Part shown: one piece after another, positions 9,859 to 18,900 of the stretch | How the letters are laid out: each line of letters starts with the position of its first letter | Numbering within the stretch: the first letter of the stretch is position 1 | Source of the DNA: Diphasiastrum complanatum | Lineage: Eukaryota > Streptophyta > Lycopodiopsida > Lycopodiales > Lycopodiaceae | Length of the DNA: 31,368 nt | Direction of reading: 5' to 3' | Assembly: GCA_029204225.1 (NCBI GenBank) | Contig: MU836257.1 | Span: 1 to 31,368, forward strand | Translations under genes and position numbers: made by a program | The notes under the pieces: generated by a model | Seen by the model: only the letters and a program-made list of their open reading frames with translations | Databases searched by the model: none | What the model was told of the DNA's origin: nothing

Positions 9859-10130
9859 AACAATAGGATTGAAAAGAACATTGTTAGTATTGAATATGCA
9901 CAAGCCTCACAATCACAAATGATTAGGTGTTATGATCTGATCCAAAATAGTTTCTTTTCAGCCTCTGATCTTCAATAGACCTGAAATATGCTTTTGATCC
10001 ACAAGTTCAACTCACAAAACAAAGGTTAGTAAGATTTGATCAACAAAGCAATGCAAAATCATGCTAGAACTTGATCAAACATCCAAATATCACCAAAAAT
10101 GGAATACTTACTGTAAATAGAAGCCAACCA

Positions 10131-10142
10131 GCTCTGATACCA
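10131..10142 (-). other. Primer-binding site of the inner element (tRNA-Met type)
   Basis: On the minus strand TGGTATCAGAGC directly follows the 5' LTR. This is the classic primer site complementary to the 3' end of plant initiator tRNA-Met, used by most plant copia elements. Confidence 0.92.
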
Positions 10143-10787
10143 TGTGAAAAATACAGATCCTAAGTGGATCTAAACTCCAAGATCATTGGCTTGAATGCTT
10201 GCACTCCAAACTACATAAGCTAGGAATTGGCAACACATTCTATGCTACCTAGAATGCAAAGAACTTGATCAAAAAGCATTTATCACAAATGGAAACTTCC
10301 ATAAACATCAAGTGCGGCCCAAAATAGCATTATACAGTCCATAATACATCAGCCTACCACTTTTGGAAAGCACCTAAGATCATACACACAAAGCTTGAAC
10401 TCAATCACTACACAATGCCAACAATGGAAGGAGAACCCAATAGAAAAATCTCTCATTAAGCAAATGAATACAATGGATCTGCTCCAACCTGTTTCTCCAC
10501 GGCCTACCTGCTATATATAGCTGAGAGAGATGACTCTCTCTCCTCTCTAGACCCTCCTTACCTAAAATATGCCCTATATAGGTAAAATTGGCATATATGT
10601 CCAAAATACATGAAAATGGACTCATTTCGAAGGTCTTGAAGTTTGACACTTCTTCATACTGAAAAAATACACTTACTAAAAATATCTAGACCTGTTTCAC
10701 ACGTGTGAAAAGTCAGATCCTAAACTATGTGCCATTTTTAGCAATTTTGGCCTAAAACTAGACAAGGAAATGTTGACAATTTTCACA
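10143..10787 (-). repeat. 5' LTR of the inner element (645 bp)
   Basis: Same sequence as 5230-5873 apart from one substitution and one base of length in the CT stretch. It ends with TTTTCACA followed by the GGAAG duplication. The minus-strand promoter should lie here; the TATA-like GCTATATATAGC is near 10511-10522 and the palindrome TTTCACACGTGTGAAA at 10695-10710. Confidence 0.95.
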
Positions 10788-10792
10788 GGAAG
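10788..10792. repeat. Target site duplication, right copy (GGAAG)
   Basis: Exact copy of 5225-5229, directly after the right LTR; together they define the insertion of the inner element. Confidence 0.95.
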
Positions 10793-11275
10793 ATCATCCT
10801 CTTTGATGCACTTTAGCTCCATGATTAACCTCTTGATCCAAAGCACCTCTTTAGTTGTTGTAGTGAGTGCTTTGTACTCGGCCTCACAAGATGTTAGAGA
10901 TATGGTATCTTGTTTCTTTGAAAGCCAAGACACAAGATTGCCTCCAAGAAAGATAGTGTATGCATTAATGGACTTTCGATCCATTTTATCACTTGCAAAA
11001 TCGGAATCCGAATAGCCAACAATGGTTAGATCTTCATTCTTGTACAATAAACCATAATCTTGAGTAGAAGATACATATCTTAGAACTCTCTTGGCCATCT
11101 TCCAATGTTGGATCTTGGGATCTTGCATAAATTGACTCAATTTGTGCACACAATAGCTCAAATCGGGTCTTGTGATAGTAAGCCAAATTAAAGAGCCTAT
11201 AAGACTCCTATAAAGTATGATGTCCTCGAAGGATCTTTCATCACCTTTAATAGGATCTTTTACATGTTGCTCCAT
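10793..11275 (-). pseudogene. Copia RT end and RNase H N-terminal part (outer element)
   Basis: It contains the copia connection sequence (YRSLIGSLIWLTITRPDLSY, HWKMAKRVLRY) and the RNase H start (GYSDSDFASD, then SWLSKKQDTISLTSCEAEY, with the D and E residues of the active site). The original frame continues past the insertion point at 5224-4981. In the present DNA it runs on into the LTR of the inner element and stops at 10697, giving a chimeric 3' end. RNase H would remove the RNA strand during reverse transcription. Confidence 0.9.
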
Positions 11276-11436
11276 GGGATTGAATTTTGCATATTGAATT
11301 TTCTCAACATAGAAAAGACATATCTAGATTGACAAATAAAAGCATACTCTTCATGAAAATCAATTTCAAGGCCTAAAATTTATTGGATCTCTCCTAGATC
11401 TTGCATTTTGAATTCTTTTCCTAATGCATCTTTGGT

Positions 11437-11799
11437 TTATTGAACTAGCATCAAACAACTTCCACTAAGAATAATGTCATCTACATAGATTAGAAGAATG
11501 AAAATATTACTACCATCAAACTTTAAGTACATAGAAGGATCATAGTCACTAAGCACAAATCCCAATGAAAGTAGAAAGTTGTTGAGTCTTGAATACCATG
11601 ATCTAGGTGCTTGCTTCAAGCCATAAAGACTTCTAAATAGCAAACACACCTTAGATTTATCCTTGATAAATCCTTGAGGCTGTTCCATGTATATCTCCTC
11701 CTCAAGATAGCCATTCAAAAAAGTGTTGGAGACATCAAGTTGAAACAATTTCCACCTAAAAAATAAGGCAAGAGAGATTATGATTCTTATTGTCACCAT
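11437..11799 (-). pseudogene. Copia reverse transcriptase core (outer element)
   Basis: Carries the RT palm motifs of copia elements: FQLDVSNTFLNGYLEEEIYM (with the first catalytic Asp; V-S-N in place of the usual V-K-N/V-N-N), SLYGLKQAPRSWY, and YVDDIILSG, the active-site YVDD. The frame is broken before (about 11800) and after (about 11437), so the RT is split over at least three frames. The 11276-11436 gap belongs to the same domain but is interrupted. Confidence 0.92.
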
Positions 11800-11804
11800 C
11801 TTTG

Positions 11805-12491
11805 CTATAGGAGCAAAGGTTTCTTCATAGTCAAGGCCATATATTTGTGCAAAGCCTTTAGCACATAATCTTGTCTTGTACTTGTTGATGGAGCCATCAT
11901 GACATGCATGTTAGGTGGTGGATCCACTAGCTCCCATGTGTGGTTGGTGATCAAGGCATCATATTCAATCTTCATGGCCTCATACCACTCCTTGGTATTG
12001 AGGGCTTCTTGGACATCTTTGGGCTCCTCATGAGAAACAAAATAAGTATAAGTGGAATCAAGATCCACTTGTTTTCCTTTGTCATCATAAGTGAGCCTCT
12101 TAGGCTCTCTAATCTCCCTCATGGATCTTCTAGGAGTGAAAATCCCAGGACTCTCATCTTCAAATCTCGACTCCTCCATATGTTGATTGTCTACAATAAC
12201 AAAAGGTGATAGATTTTGAGGTTGCTTGATCTCGGCACCTCCAAGATTGGACTTTTCTTCTTCATGAAAAACTACATCTCTACTATCAGTCACTTTAGAA
12301 GTAGAGAGCATGTAGATTCGATAGGCTTTCTTGTTGGATGAATATCCAACCATTACTCCTTTGCTTGCACAAGGATCATCCTTCTTTCTCGTTTCCAAGG
12401 GAATATGGACAAAGCATATGCATCCAAATACTCTAAAGTGATAACCTTCGGTTTCTTCAATAAAGTGCTTCATATGGTGACTTTCCTCCAA
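11805..12491 (-). pseudogene. Copia integrase C-terminal region and RT start (outer element)
   Basis: The first part has the copia integrase tail FRVFGCICFVHIP ... KGVMVGYSSNKKAYRIYM ... SRDVVFHEEE. A polar linker (PRRSMREIREPKRLTY) follows, then the RT N-terminus VQEALNTKEWYEAMKIEYDA and HTWELVDPP. The frame then runs off the expected RT sequence in its last 30 residues, showing a shift at about 11890. Unlike the pieces around it, this 228-codon stretch has no internal stop. Confidence 0.9.
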
Positions 12492-12830
12492 GTGCTACAT
12501 GAGGGAGTCGATTGCAAAGATAGTATTGAACAATTGATGGCCTCACCCACAAGTCTTTTGGCAAGGATGCCTCAATTCTAATGGTTTTTTGCACATTCAC
12601 ACAATGTTTCTATTCTTTCTTTCAGCCACCCCATTTTGAGATGGTGTATATGCACAAGGAAAACTCCCTTTTAATGCCTTCAAGCTCACAATAATCCATG
12701 AAATTTATTGGAAGTGTACTCACCACCCCCCTCCATCACTTCTAAGAAACTCTTGATTTTGTATATAAATTGCTTTCAACTAGAGCTTTAAACTTTAGGA
12801 AATAGTCAAACACCATAGACTTTGAAGCTA
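12492..12830 (-). pseudogene. Copia integrase catalytic core, badly broken
   Basis: The minus-strand frames in this stretch contain pieces of the integrase core, including a QNGVAER-like block near 12.63 kb (the Glu region of the D,D-35-E triad), but with many stops and shifts. No long frame remains. Confidence 0.6.
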
Positions 12831-13262
12831 GAAGATATACCAAGTAAATCTTGTGAAATCATCAATGAAAGTTACAAAGCAAGTAGCACCACCCTTGCTC
12901 TTTGAAGATGAGAAGTGCACATCTGAGTGTATGAGCTCTAATGGATGTGTCAGTCTTGATAGATGACTTTGAAAAAGGCTTCTTATGAGACTTAGATTTG
13001 GCACAAGCCTCACATGGCTTGAAATTCTTGGAGATAAGATTAGGCAAGCCCAATAGTTTTGGCTTTCTTGACCCATGGACACCATAGAATTATAGTTAGG
13101 ATGCTCCAACCTTCTATGCCATAGTTCCTCCAAAGACATATGAGAAGAAAAAGCACTATCACAAGAGTTAGCATACTCTTTGGGATCAAGCTTGTAGATT
13201 CCACCCATATCTAGACCCAAATGCAAGGATCTCATCATGCTTCTTGATTGTACATGTATCAA
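12828..13262 (-). pseudogene. GAG-pre-integrase / integrase zinc region and first catalytic Asp (outer element)
   Basis: LWHRRLEHPNYNSM is the His-His half of the HHCC zinc site. The Cys-Cys half (KPCEACAKSKSHKKPF) is read in a different frame at 13053-12862, so a frameshift lies between. PLELIHSDV holds the first catalytic Asp and TCFVTFIDDFTRFTWYI the conserved block after it. Integrase inserts the cDNA copy into the host chromosome; this one is not functional. Confidence 0.88.
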
Positions 13263-13404
13263 TGTTGAAATTCACATCTAGTCCACTATCAAACAATTGC
13301 CCACACACTAACAAGATTTTTTGTTAACTTAGGAACAAAAAGTACTTTAGACAGAGAAAGAACTTTTGATGAAGAAAGCTTTAAGGGAATGGTTCCCTAT
13401 GCCT

Positions 13405-13560
13405 TCATAGCACACTCATGATCACTTTGTGTGTAGATGGACTTCTTGGCTCCTTCATAAGGTGACATGGATGAAAAAGAATGCTTGGAGCTACAATTAT
13501 GTGAGGAAGCTCCACTGTTCTATATACCACGAACCAATCATTCTTGAAAGGTGATGAAGA
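13405..13560 (-). pseudogene. Copia aspartic protease remnant (outer element)
   Basis: NDWFVV is followed, one frame over, by NSGASSHN at the place where copia proteases have DSGAxxH. The catalytic Asp appears as Asn and the frame is broken just before it. No intact protease could be made from this copy. Confidence 0.7.
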
Positions 13561-13897
13561 AAAACTCCGAGACCATAAGAGATCCCTCTCCCATCCACTT
13601 GCATGAGCATCTTCTTTCTTCATTAGAAATGTTGGCTTGCTTGAATTGACTCTTCTTCTTGAAGCATCTGGTGGCATAATGCCCCTTATTGCCCAAACGA
13701 AACACATGATGATTTTTCTTCTTCTTCTTGGATGTGGAAGCTTGAGAGGACTCATCCTCTTCTCCTTTCTCCTTGGAAATAAGATTGTTCTTGCTTGAAG
13801 AGAGTTGGTGTTGATTTCTTACTTCTTGTCTTGTGCTTGTCTTGGTAAAGAGAGCTTTACCATCAATGTTGAGAGACCTAGTCCTCTCCATTTTCAA
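13538..13897 (-). pseudogene. Gag C-terminus with a damaged zinc knuckle (outer element)
   Basis: A Lys/Ser-rich stretch leads to VFRLGNKGHYATRC. The His and last Cys of a CX2CX4HX4C knuckle are present, but Val and Leu stand where the first two Cys belong. The frame differs from the gag piece before it (13894-14247), so a shift lies near 13895. Confidence 0.8.
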
Positions 13898-14485
13898 GAG
13901 TTTATACTCTTGTCTTGATCTTCAGAAATGAGCACACTTTGGAGTGCTTCCAAACTTGGTAGCTCCTCCTTAATGGCATAACTCTGAACAAGGTTGTCAT
14001 ATTCCTCCTTTAACCCATTAAGTATGACTTGAACAAGTTCATTTTGGTTGATGGAGTCTCCTATGCATGACAATTCTCTATGGAGGTCTTTAACTCTCAT
14101 TACATAAGCTGAAGCACATTCATCACTTCTCTGTACACTTTGAAAAATTTGGTTCCTTAGAGTTAGAAGTCTAGAAGTATTCTTTGGCCTCCTCAAGATG
14201 GACTTGAGAGTATCCCAAGCATCTTTGGCATTAGTTACAAGCACCAATTTCTCTTAAGATGTCATTTGAGACATTCATCTTAATATAATGCAGAGCCATC
14301 CTAGCTCTCTTTTTGTACTTTGGAATTTCTTGAGGAATTTGTGGTTCTTTTCAATCTCCAAGTACAATATCCATACATCTTGTAGTATTAACACAGATTC
14401 CACATCCTAACCTTCCAAATTGAGTAATTGGAAGTTCGACAATCTTTCACTTGCTTCTAATAGAAAGACACCCCATTGAAGTCAT
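13894..14485 (-). pseudogene. Copia gag (outer element)
   Basis: Probable ATG at 14483-14485 (MTSMGCLSIRS). The N-terminal half, down to about 14250, is interrupted by stops and a shift (a recognisable block is ARMALHYIKMNVSND). From 14247 to 13894 it is open and carries the UBN2-type gag domain: AKDAWDTLKSILRRPKNTSR, LTLRNQIFQSVQRSDE and LVQVILNGLKEEYDNLVQSY. Homologous along its length to the inner element's gag but clearly diverged, so the two elements are related families, not copies of one another. Confidence 0.88.
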
Positions 14486-15642
14486 AAAGAATGATGGAAA
14501 TCAAAAAAGATGGATGAAAGAATTGCTTATCTTCTCCACTATAGAAACCAATCAAGGGTACAAAACCAAATCCTATGTAAGGCTAAGCAAAAAACTGTGA
14601 GATGGATCTCCCAACCAAACTAGCTTGACAATCTCTCTAAACAAGATTTGAATCATCAAAAAAGATGAAGTATGGCAAAAGTTATTGGTTCTCTGAATTT
14701 CACACATGTGAATACAAAACCCTTGAGACTTGCCCAAAATTGCCTTCTTGTCCCTAATAACTATTGGCACCATAAGTTGGACTTATACTTGCAAGATGCG
14801 AACTGGGGCCCTAACATAATTAACTATTGTCGAGCTCTTCAAGATGGGCTTATTACAACGCATGCCATACTTGGGCCATAAATTCAACAAAATTGATTAC
14901 CAAAAATTATTATGTACACAGGCCTCCTTCCATGCAAGGTGCTCCTTTCCTAAATTCTCTCCAGTTGCATTTCTCTCCGTCGCAGGAAAGGGCTATTGCC
15001 CTTTGCAAAAAAACTCATCCCCACTAAAAATACCCTTGCAAAGCGACCTTCCTATCCTCCCTCCCCAAGCCCAATCAATGACTTAGATATACAAGGTAGT
15101 TCAGTTATTACAAGACGCTTTGACTTAACCCAACGTGCATGGCATTCAATTCAAATAAAACACACAAAAAAAAAAAAACAATTAGATTCTAAGAATTTGA
15201 TTTTAAAAAAAAAAAACTCATTTTAGCCCTTAAATCACCTAAAAGCAACATGTCACCTTTTTAGCTCACCTCATCACAATACCACTATTTGCAGCAAAAC
15301 TAAAAGAGTAAGATATGTGAAATACAATACATGTAATCTAAAATTCTTAATAAAAATACCCAAAAATCTAGAGGTGTTAAGGATTTACATCATAATTTCA
15401 AGTGGACAGAGTATGATGAAATCGTGAATGTGAACAGTTAATCACGGGGCTACCCACATAGCACATTCCACACGAACTGTGCATCCCATTGTCACTGGTT
15501 GTCTACACTGCACGATCCATCAATAAAAGCTAATTTTATAGAAATTTATTTTCGTGCAAAAAATGGAAAAAAAATTAAAATATTTAAAAATGTGTGAAAC
15601 AAAAACCGAAAAAAAAAAAAATTCAAAATATTTCCTCTTCAC
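14486..15642. other. Intergenic stretch without a recognised gene
   Basis: This should contain the outer copia leader and 5' LTR, but no TGGTATCAGAGC primer site and no copy of the 4440-4959 LTR were found. Poly-A runs occur at about 15166, 15205 and 15610. The last few hundred bases may hold the promoter of the S10 gene; no clear TATA box was chosen. Confidence 0.5.
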
Positions 15643-15768
15643 ATGGGGGCACACGCCCAAGAAAAGAAAGACAGAGAGAGTACTGTTGCCGGGGGCCTAT
15701 GCCAGAGGAGAAGCAATAGCGAGAGACCGAGAGCGAGAGGAGAGCAAGAGAGCGCAAGGCTGCAAGCT
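15643..15768 (+). promoter_or_regulatory. Purine-rich probable 5' leader of the S10 gene
   Basis: A GA-rich stretch (GAGAGAGTACTG, GAGAGACCGAGAGCGAGAGG) directly precedes the proposed ATG. Such GA/CT-rich 5' leaders are common in plant genes. The transcription start cannot be placed from sequence. Confidence 0.3.
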
Positions 15769-15914
15769 ATGGCGGCACTGCATACCATTTCACCTCCCCT
15801 CTGCTATATCCCCTTGCTCTTCTCCTACCGCCTTCTTGCCTTCGTTTTCCCATAGGACGCCTCTCCGAGGTGCGCCCTCTTGCTTGCTTTCTACACACAT
15901 TATACACTCCATCA
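15769..15914 (+). CDS. RPS10: S10 exon 1: start and transit peptide
   Basis: ATG at 15769 gives MAALHTISPPLCYIPLLFSY, a typical plastid transit start (Ala after Met, hydroxylated and hydrophobic residues, few acids). This frame meets TAG at 15853-15855. The frame ending in phase 0 at the donor TCA|GTAAGG (15914/15915) reads GRLSEVRPLACFLHTLYTPS, and has no ATG after an upstream stop at 15717. Joining the two needs one base gained or lost at about 15830-15853. Alternatively translation starts at the ATG of exon 2. Confidence 0.45.
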
Positions 15915-18900
15915 GTAAGGAGGTCGATCGTGTCTGCTGGAGGATTGTGTAAAAGATGTATTTGCAAATCATATGATCAATTGCTTTATATTAAACTCAA
16001 CCCAAGTACTCTCTCTCACTCAAATGCTGTAGTCCTTCCATTCGACTTGTGTTTTTCTTCTATGCAACCTTTTGCGTTTGGCCTATGTTCAATGGCCTCA
16101 GGATGGATTTTCACATGCATTTGTATATATGAATTTTTATGTTTTGTGAATGGCAAGTTTTGTCATAAAAATTGCCTAGTTCTAGAGGTGGAGGTCCATT
16201 CTCTATGCAATTCAGTAGAATTCTGCCATAAATTCTGCTCTGGCTACCCTCTTTGAATAATGGAAGCCTTAGCAGTGGCACAGTGGTATATCAATTTGAA
16301 TCTCAACGGTAGCATATCCTGATTGATTTCTACGTTTATATGCTCTTAATCAGGGACCCTTTGCAACTGTCAGCATATGTTGGGTTTCATGTAGATGAGG
16401 TCAGATTCCGGTCAAAGCCCCCCTTCGCAGAGAATGGGTTTTATTTATGCCCCTTCATGTGACAAGAGGCAGCCACTTATCAAAGCAACAGCCGCAGAGG
16501 CACCTCCTTTGGTGAGCATATTTTATGCTTTTTCAGGTATGACTAGCATATTGTATACTTGGCACTTTGTCTTGATAGCAGAGTTCGTCCCAGTAGAAAG
16601 AAAAAGTCTTATTTTCTCTGTTCCTCTGTTTTTTTTTCTTTAGCAGAATGTTTGTAAATTCCAGTAACCATTCAGATGATGCATGCTTTTAGTTGCTATG
16701 CTGATATTTAGCACTTGCATGGTTGAATTGTGTGCCATAGCAATGAGGGGAAGTTTGCAAAAAATTTTAGGAGTTCGACTTCAGTCCATATTACATAAAT
16801 GGAAAGAAAAGTGTGCAAATATCTAATTTTTTTCAATTCTTTTGAACTCCATTGAGCTGAAATTTAACAAAATGTGGCCCTTGAATTTAAGTGACTCTAT
16901 CCTCATTTGTCTTATAATGTTTAACATTTACTTTTTTTAACAAGGAGAAGCCCCTTTTGGTAAGATTTACTCAAGAGAATCCGCGAATTCTTTCGGAAAC
17001 CACCAGTTAGCAACTTATGCTTGTTGGTGCTTATGAGACATAAGCAATGTTGTTTGGCTAAGATTTTTTGTTTAATGAATTCCTTTATACATTGTTTGAA
17101 TTTAGATCCTTGACTTTTTTGGTTGCATGTCTATCGTGTCTAAGCTTCTACCTTTTTTGGTTGCATGTCTATCGTACGGTTCTCAGAAATCTTAGCTGGA
17201 ACCGTTACCTGAACCGTACAGTTAATTAATTAATAATTTCTTTTATTCCACACCCCCAAAAAGTAGTCCCAAAATAATGCTAAAAAATGCCAAAAAAAAA
17301 GCAGATTTGCTTAGGAGTTTAGATTTTTTAGTTTAAATTAATTAATGGCTTCTTTTTTTTTAACTCCAAAAAGCCTAAAAAAGGGCCAAAAAAGCTGAAA
17401 AAAATACCCAAGTTGTTAAGAGAGAGAGGGAGTTAGGACAGACGGGGAAGGCTATCATAGTAAACCATTTCATCAGTGTACACACTGCACATCAAGTAGC
17501 ATCCATCTGGGAAAACAAGTGAGATGCTCTGTATATATCTCATCATATAGAGCCCACCACCATACGGTGGGGTCTAACCTCAAAAAAACACAATATGAAT
17601 GGAAACATAAATGAACAACATGACAACCATCTACAACATGTCCTCAAGATGCCTGTGTGGCATCCGGATCATCAAATCATCTACCTCATCCTCCTCTGTC
17701 ACAGCCTGACTGAAGTCATGTAATACCTCTCCCTCAATCTATGTCCCTGATGCGAGATGCACCCTCTGCCAAGCCACGCGGCCCTCCCTCTCTGTATACG
17801 TGCCCACTGTCTGACTAGAACCTCTGCCTCTCTGGGAAGACCCCTTGCCAGATCCTGGAGGCCTTCCTAGACGCCCTTCGAGCTTGGTGCTGCTGGAAAG
17901 CAGATGTAGTAGGAAGGTACCGTTGATGCAGGAATGGATATGGCACGAGATGCAGGCACCCTAAATGTAGGCAGAGTGTATGAATACGGTTGTACTGTAG
18001 GCTGGGCAGGGACAACTCCCTCGTGGATAGTAACCTGCTAGAAGAAGGGGTCTATGAGTGGAAACCCTCTGGCATGGCAGGAGTAGGCCGTGGTGCATCT
18101 GTTTGTAAGATGAGGCCGAGGCTGTACACCAATCAAAAAAGCTAGTGTAACATGACGAACTGGCCCAGAGAGGCGACGTGCAGGTGCCGGTGTGGGAATC
18201 TGGGGGGCAGCTATATAAGTGGATGCAACAACCGGAGTGGGTGGTTGAGCAGGAAGGTACCGTATATGTCGGCGCTGTATGCCCGGGAGTTGCATGAGTA
18301 GGAGCCGTACGAGTGGATGTCGTATGTGTACCAGCAGATGATGGTGCTGGATGTGGCTGAGTACGTGCATGTGGTGAGAGCCACCCTAGATCATCAATGT
18401 CATCCTCACCCTGTCCACTACCGAAGGAGGTCTGACCCCCTACATGTCCCCTGGCCAACAGTAGTATCCTGATCATGACCCATTTTGTCCATCATCTCTC
18501 TCTCTCTCTAGCATGACAAAACCTACAGGACCATCCACGCGTCCCAAATTGAACGTCAGACCTAACGAACTCGGGGTCGTGGTCTACGTCACCCCAGAGC
18601 TCAGGCATGTCTCCAGCAGGCATGGTGTGAGATGGTATAGGAAACAACAAGTACGGAAGAAGTGCAAGAAAAGACAAATGAGTTACCGTTCGGCTCAAAG
18701 GAAACCGGGTCCTGGATAAGTGGATATGAGCTCCCACGCGTAGGAATGCCAACCCTGAACCCTATCAAGCTAAACTCCTAAACCTCCAAAAGAGGCCCTC
18801 CATAATGCAAAAAACCTGTCTTTTGGCTCCAAAAAATAACCTAGACCCTACACCGTATCCTTCTCTCTCTAGATGGGCTGGTACACTCTAGACTGTCCCA

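Larger units (their letters stand above)
8971..10130 (-). other. Untranslated leader of the inner element
   Basis: About 1.16 kb separates the gag ATG from the primer site. No gag or pol coding is visible on the element strand. The region contains a diverged repeat with a unit of about 180 bp and a 21 bp minisatellite (separate entries). Confidence 0.7.
5230..10787 (-). mobile_element. Inner young non-autonomous LTR retrotransposon (gag-only, copia-type)
   Basis: The element is 5558 bp with LTRs of 644 and 645 bp, TG...CA ends (TGTGAAAA/TTTTCACA), a perfect GGAAG duplication, a primer site and a polypurine tract. The coding strand is minus. It carries a copia-type gag (8970-about 8450), a CCHC knuckle at about 8.2 kb, and about 2.3 kb of further open frame down to 5887 in which no protease, integrase, RT or RNase H motif can be recognised. 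The leader (8971-10130) has repeats. It must rely on enzymes from an autonomous relative; the outer copia copy is too decayed to supply them. The layout matches what has been described as TR-GAG elements. The two-difference LTR pair indicates a very recent insertion. Confidence 0.93.
4440..14500 (-). mobile_element. Outer Ty1/copia retrotransposon, decayed, split by a nested element
   Basis: Minus-strand domains run in copia order: gag (14485-13894), zinc knuckle (about 13.67 kb), protease (about 13.5 kb), GAG-pre-integrase and integrase (13262-12500), integrase tail and RT start (12491-11805), RT (11799-11437), RNase H (11275-10793 and 5224-4981), then polypurine tract and LTR. Integrase before RT is the defining copia order. 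Many stops and frameshifts show an old, inactive copy. It was later hit by the young element at 5230-10787. The right boundary is not defined: no primer-binding site or 5' LTR was found. Confidence 0.8.

Noticed and set aside
10401-10649. 82-codon minus frame within the right LTR
   Set aside because: Lies wholly in an LTR; its equivalent in the left LTR (5230-5873) is not kept open because of the one-base length change.
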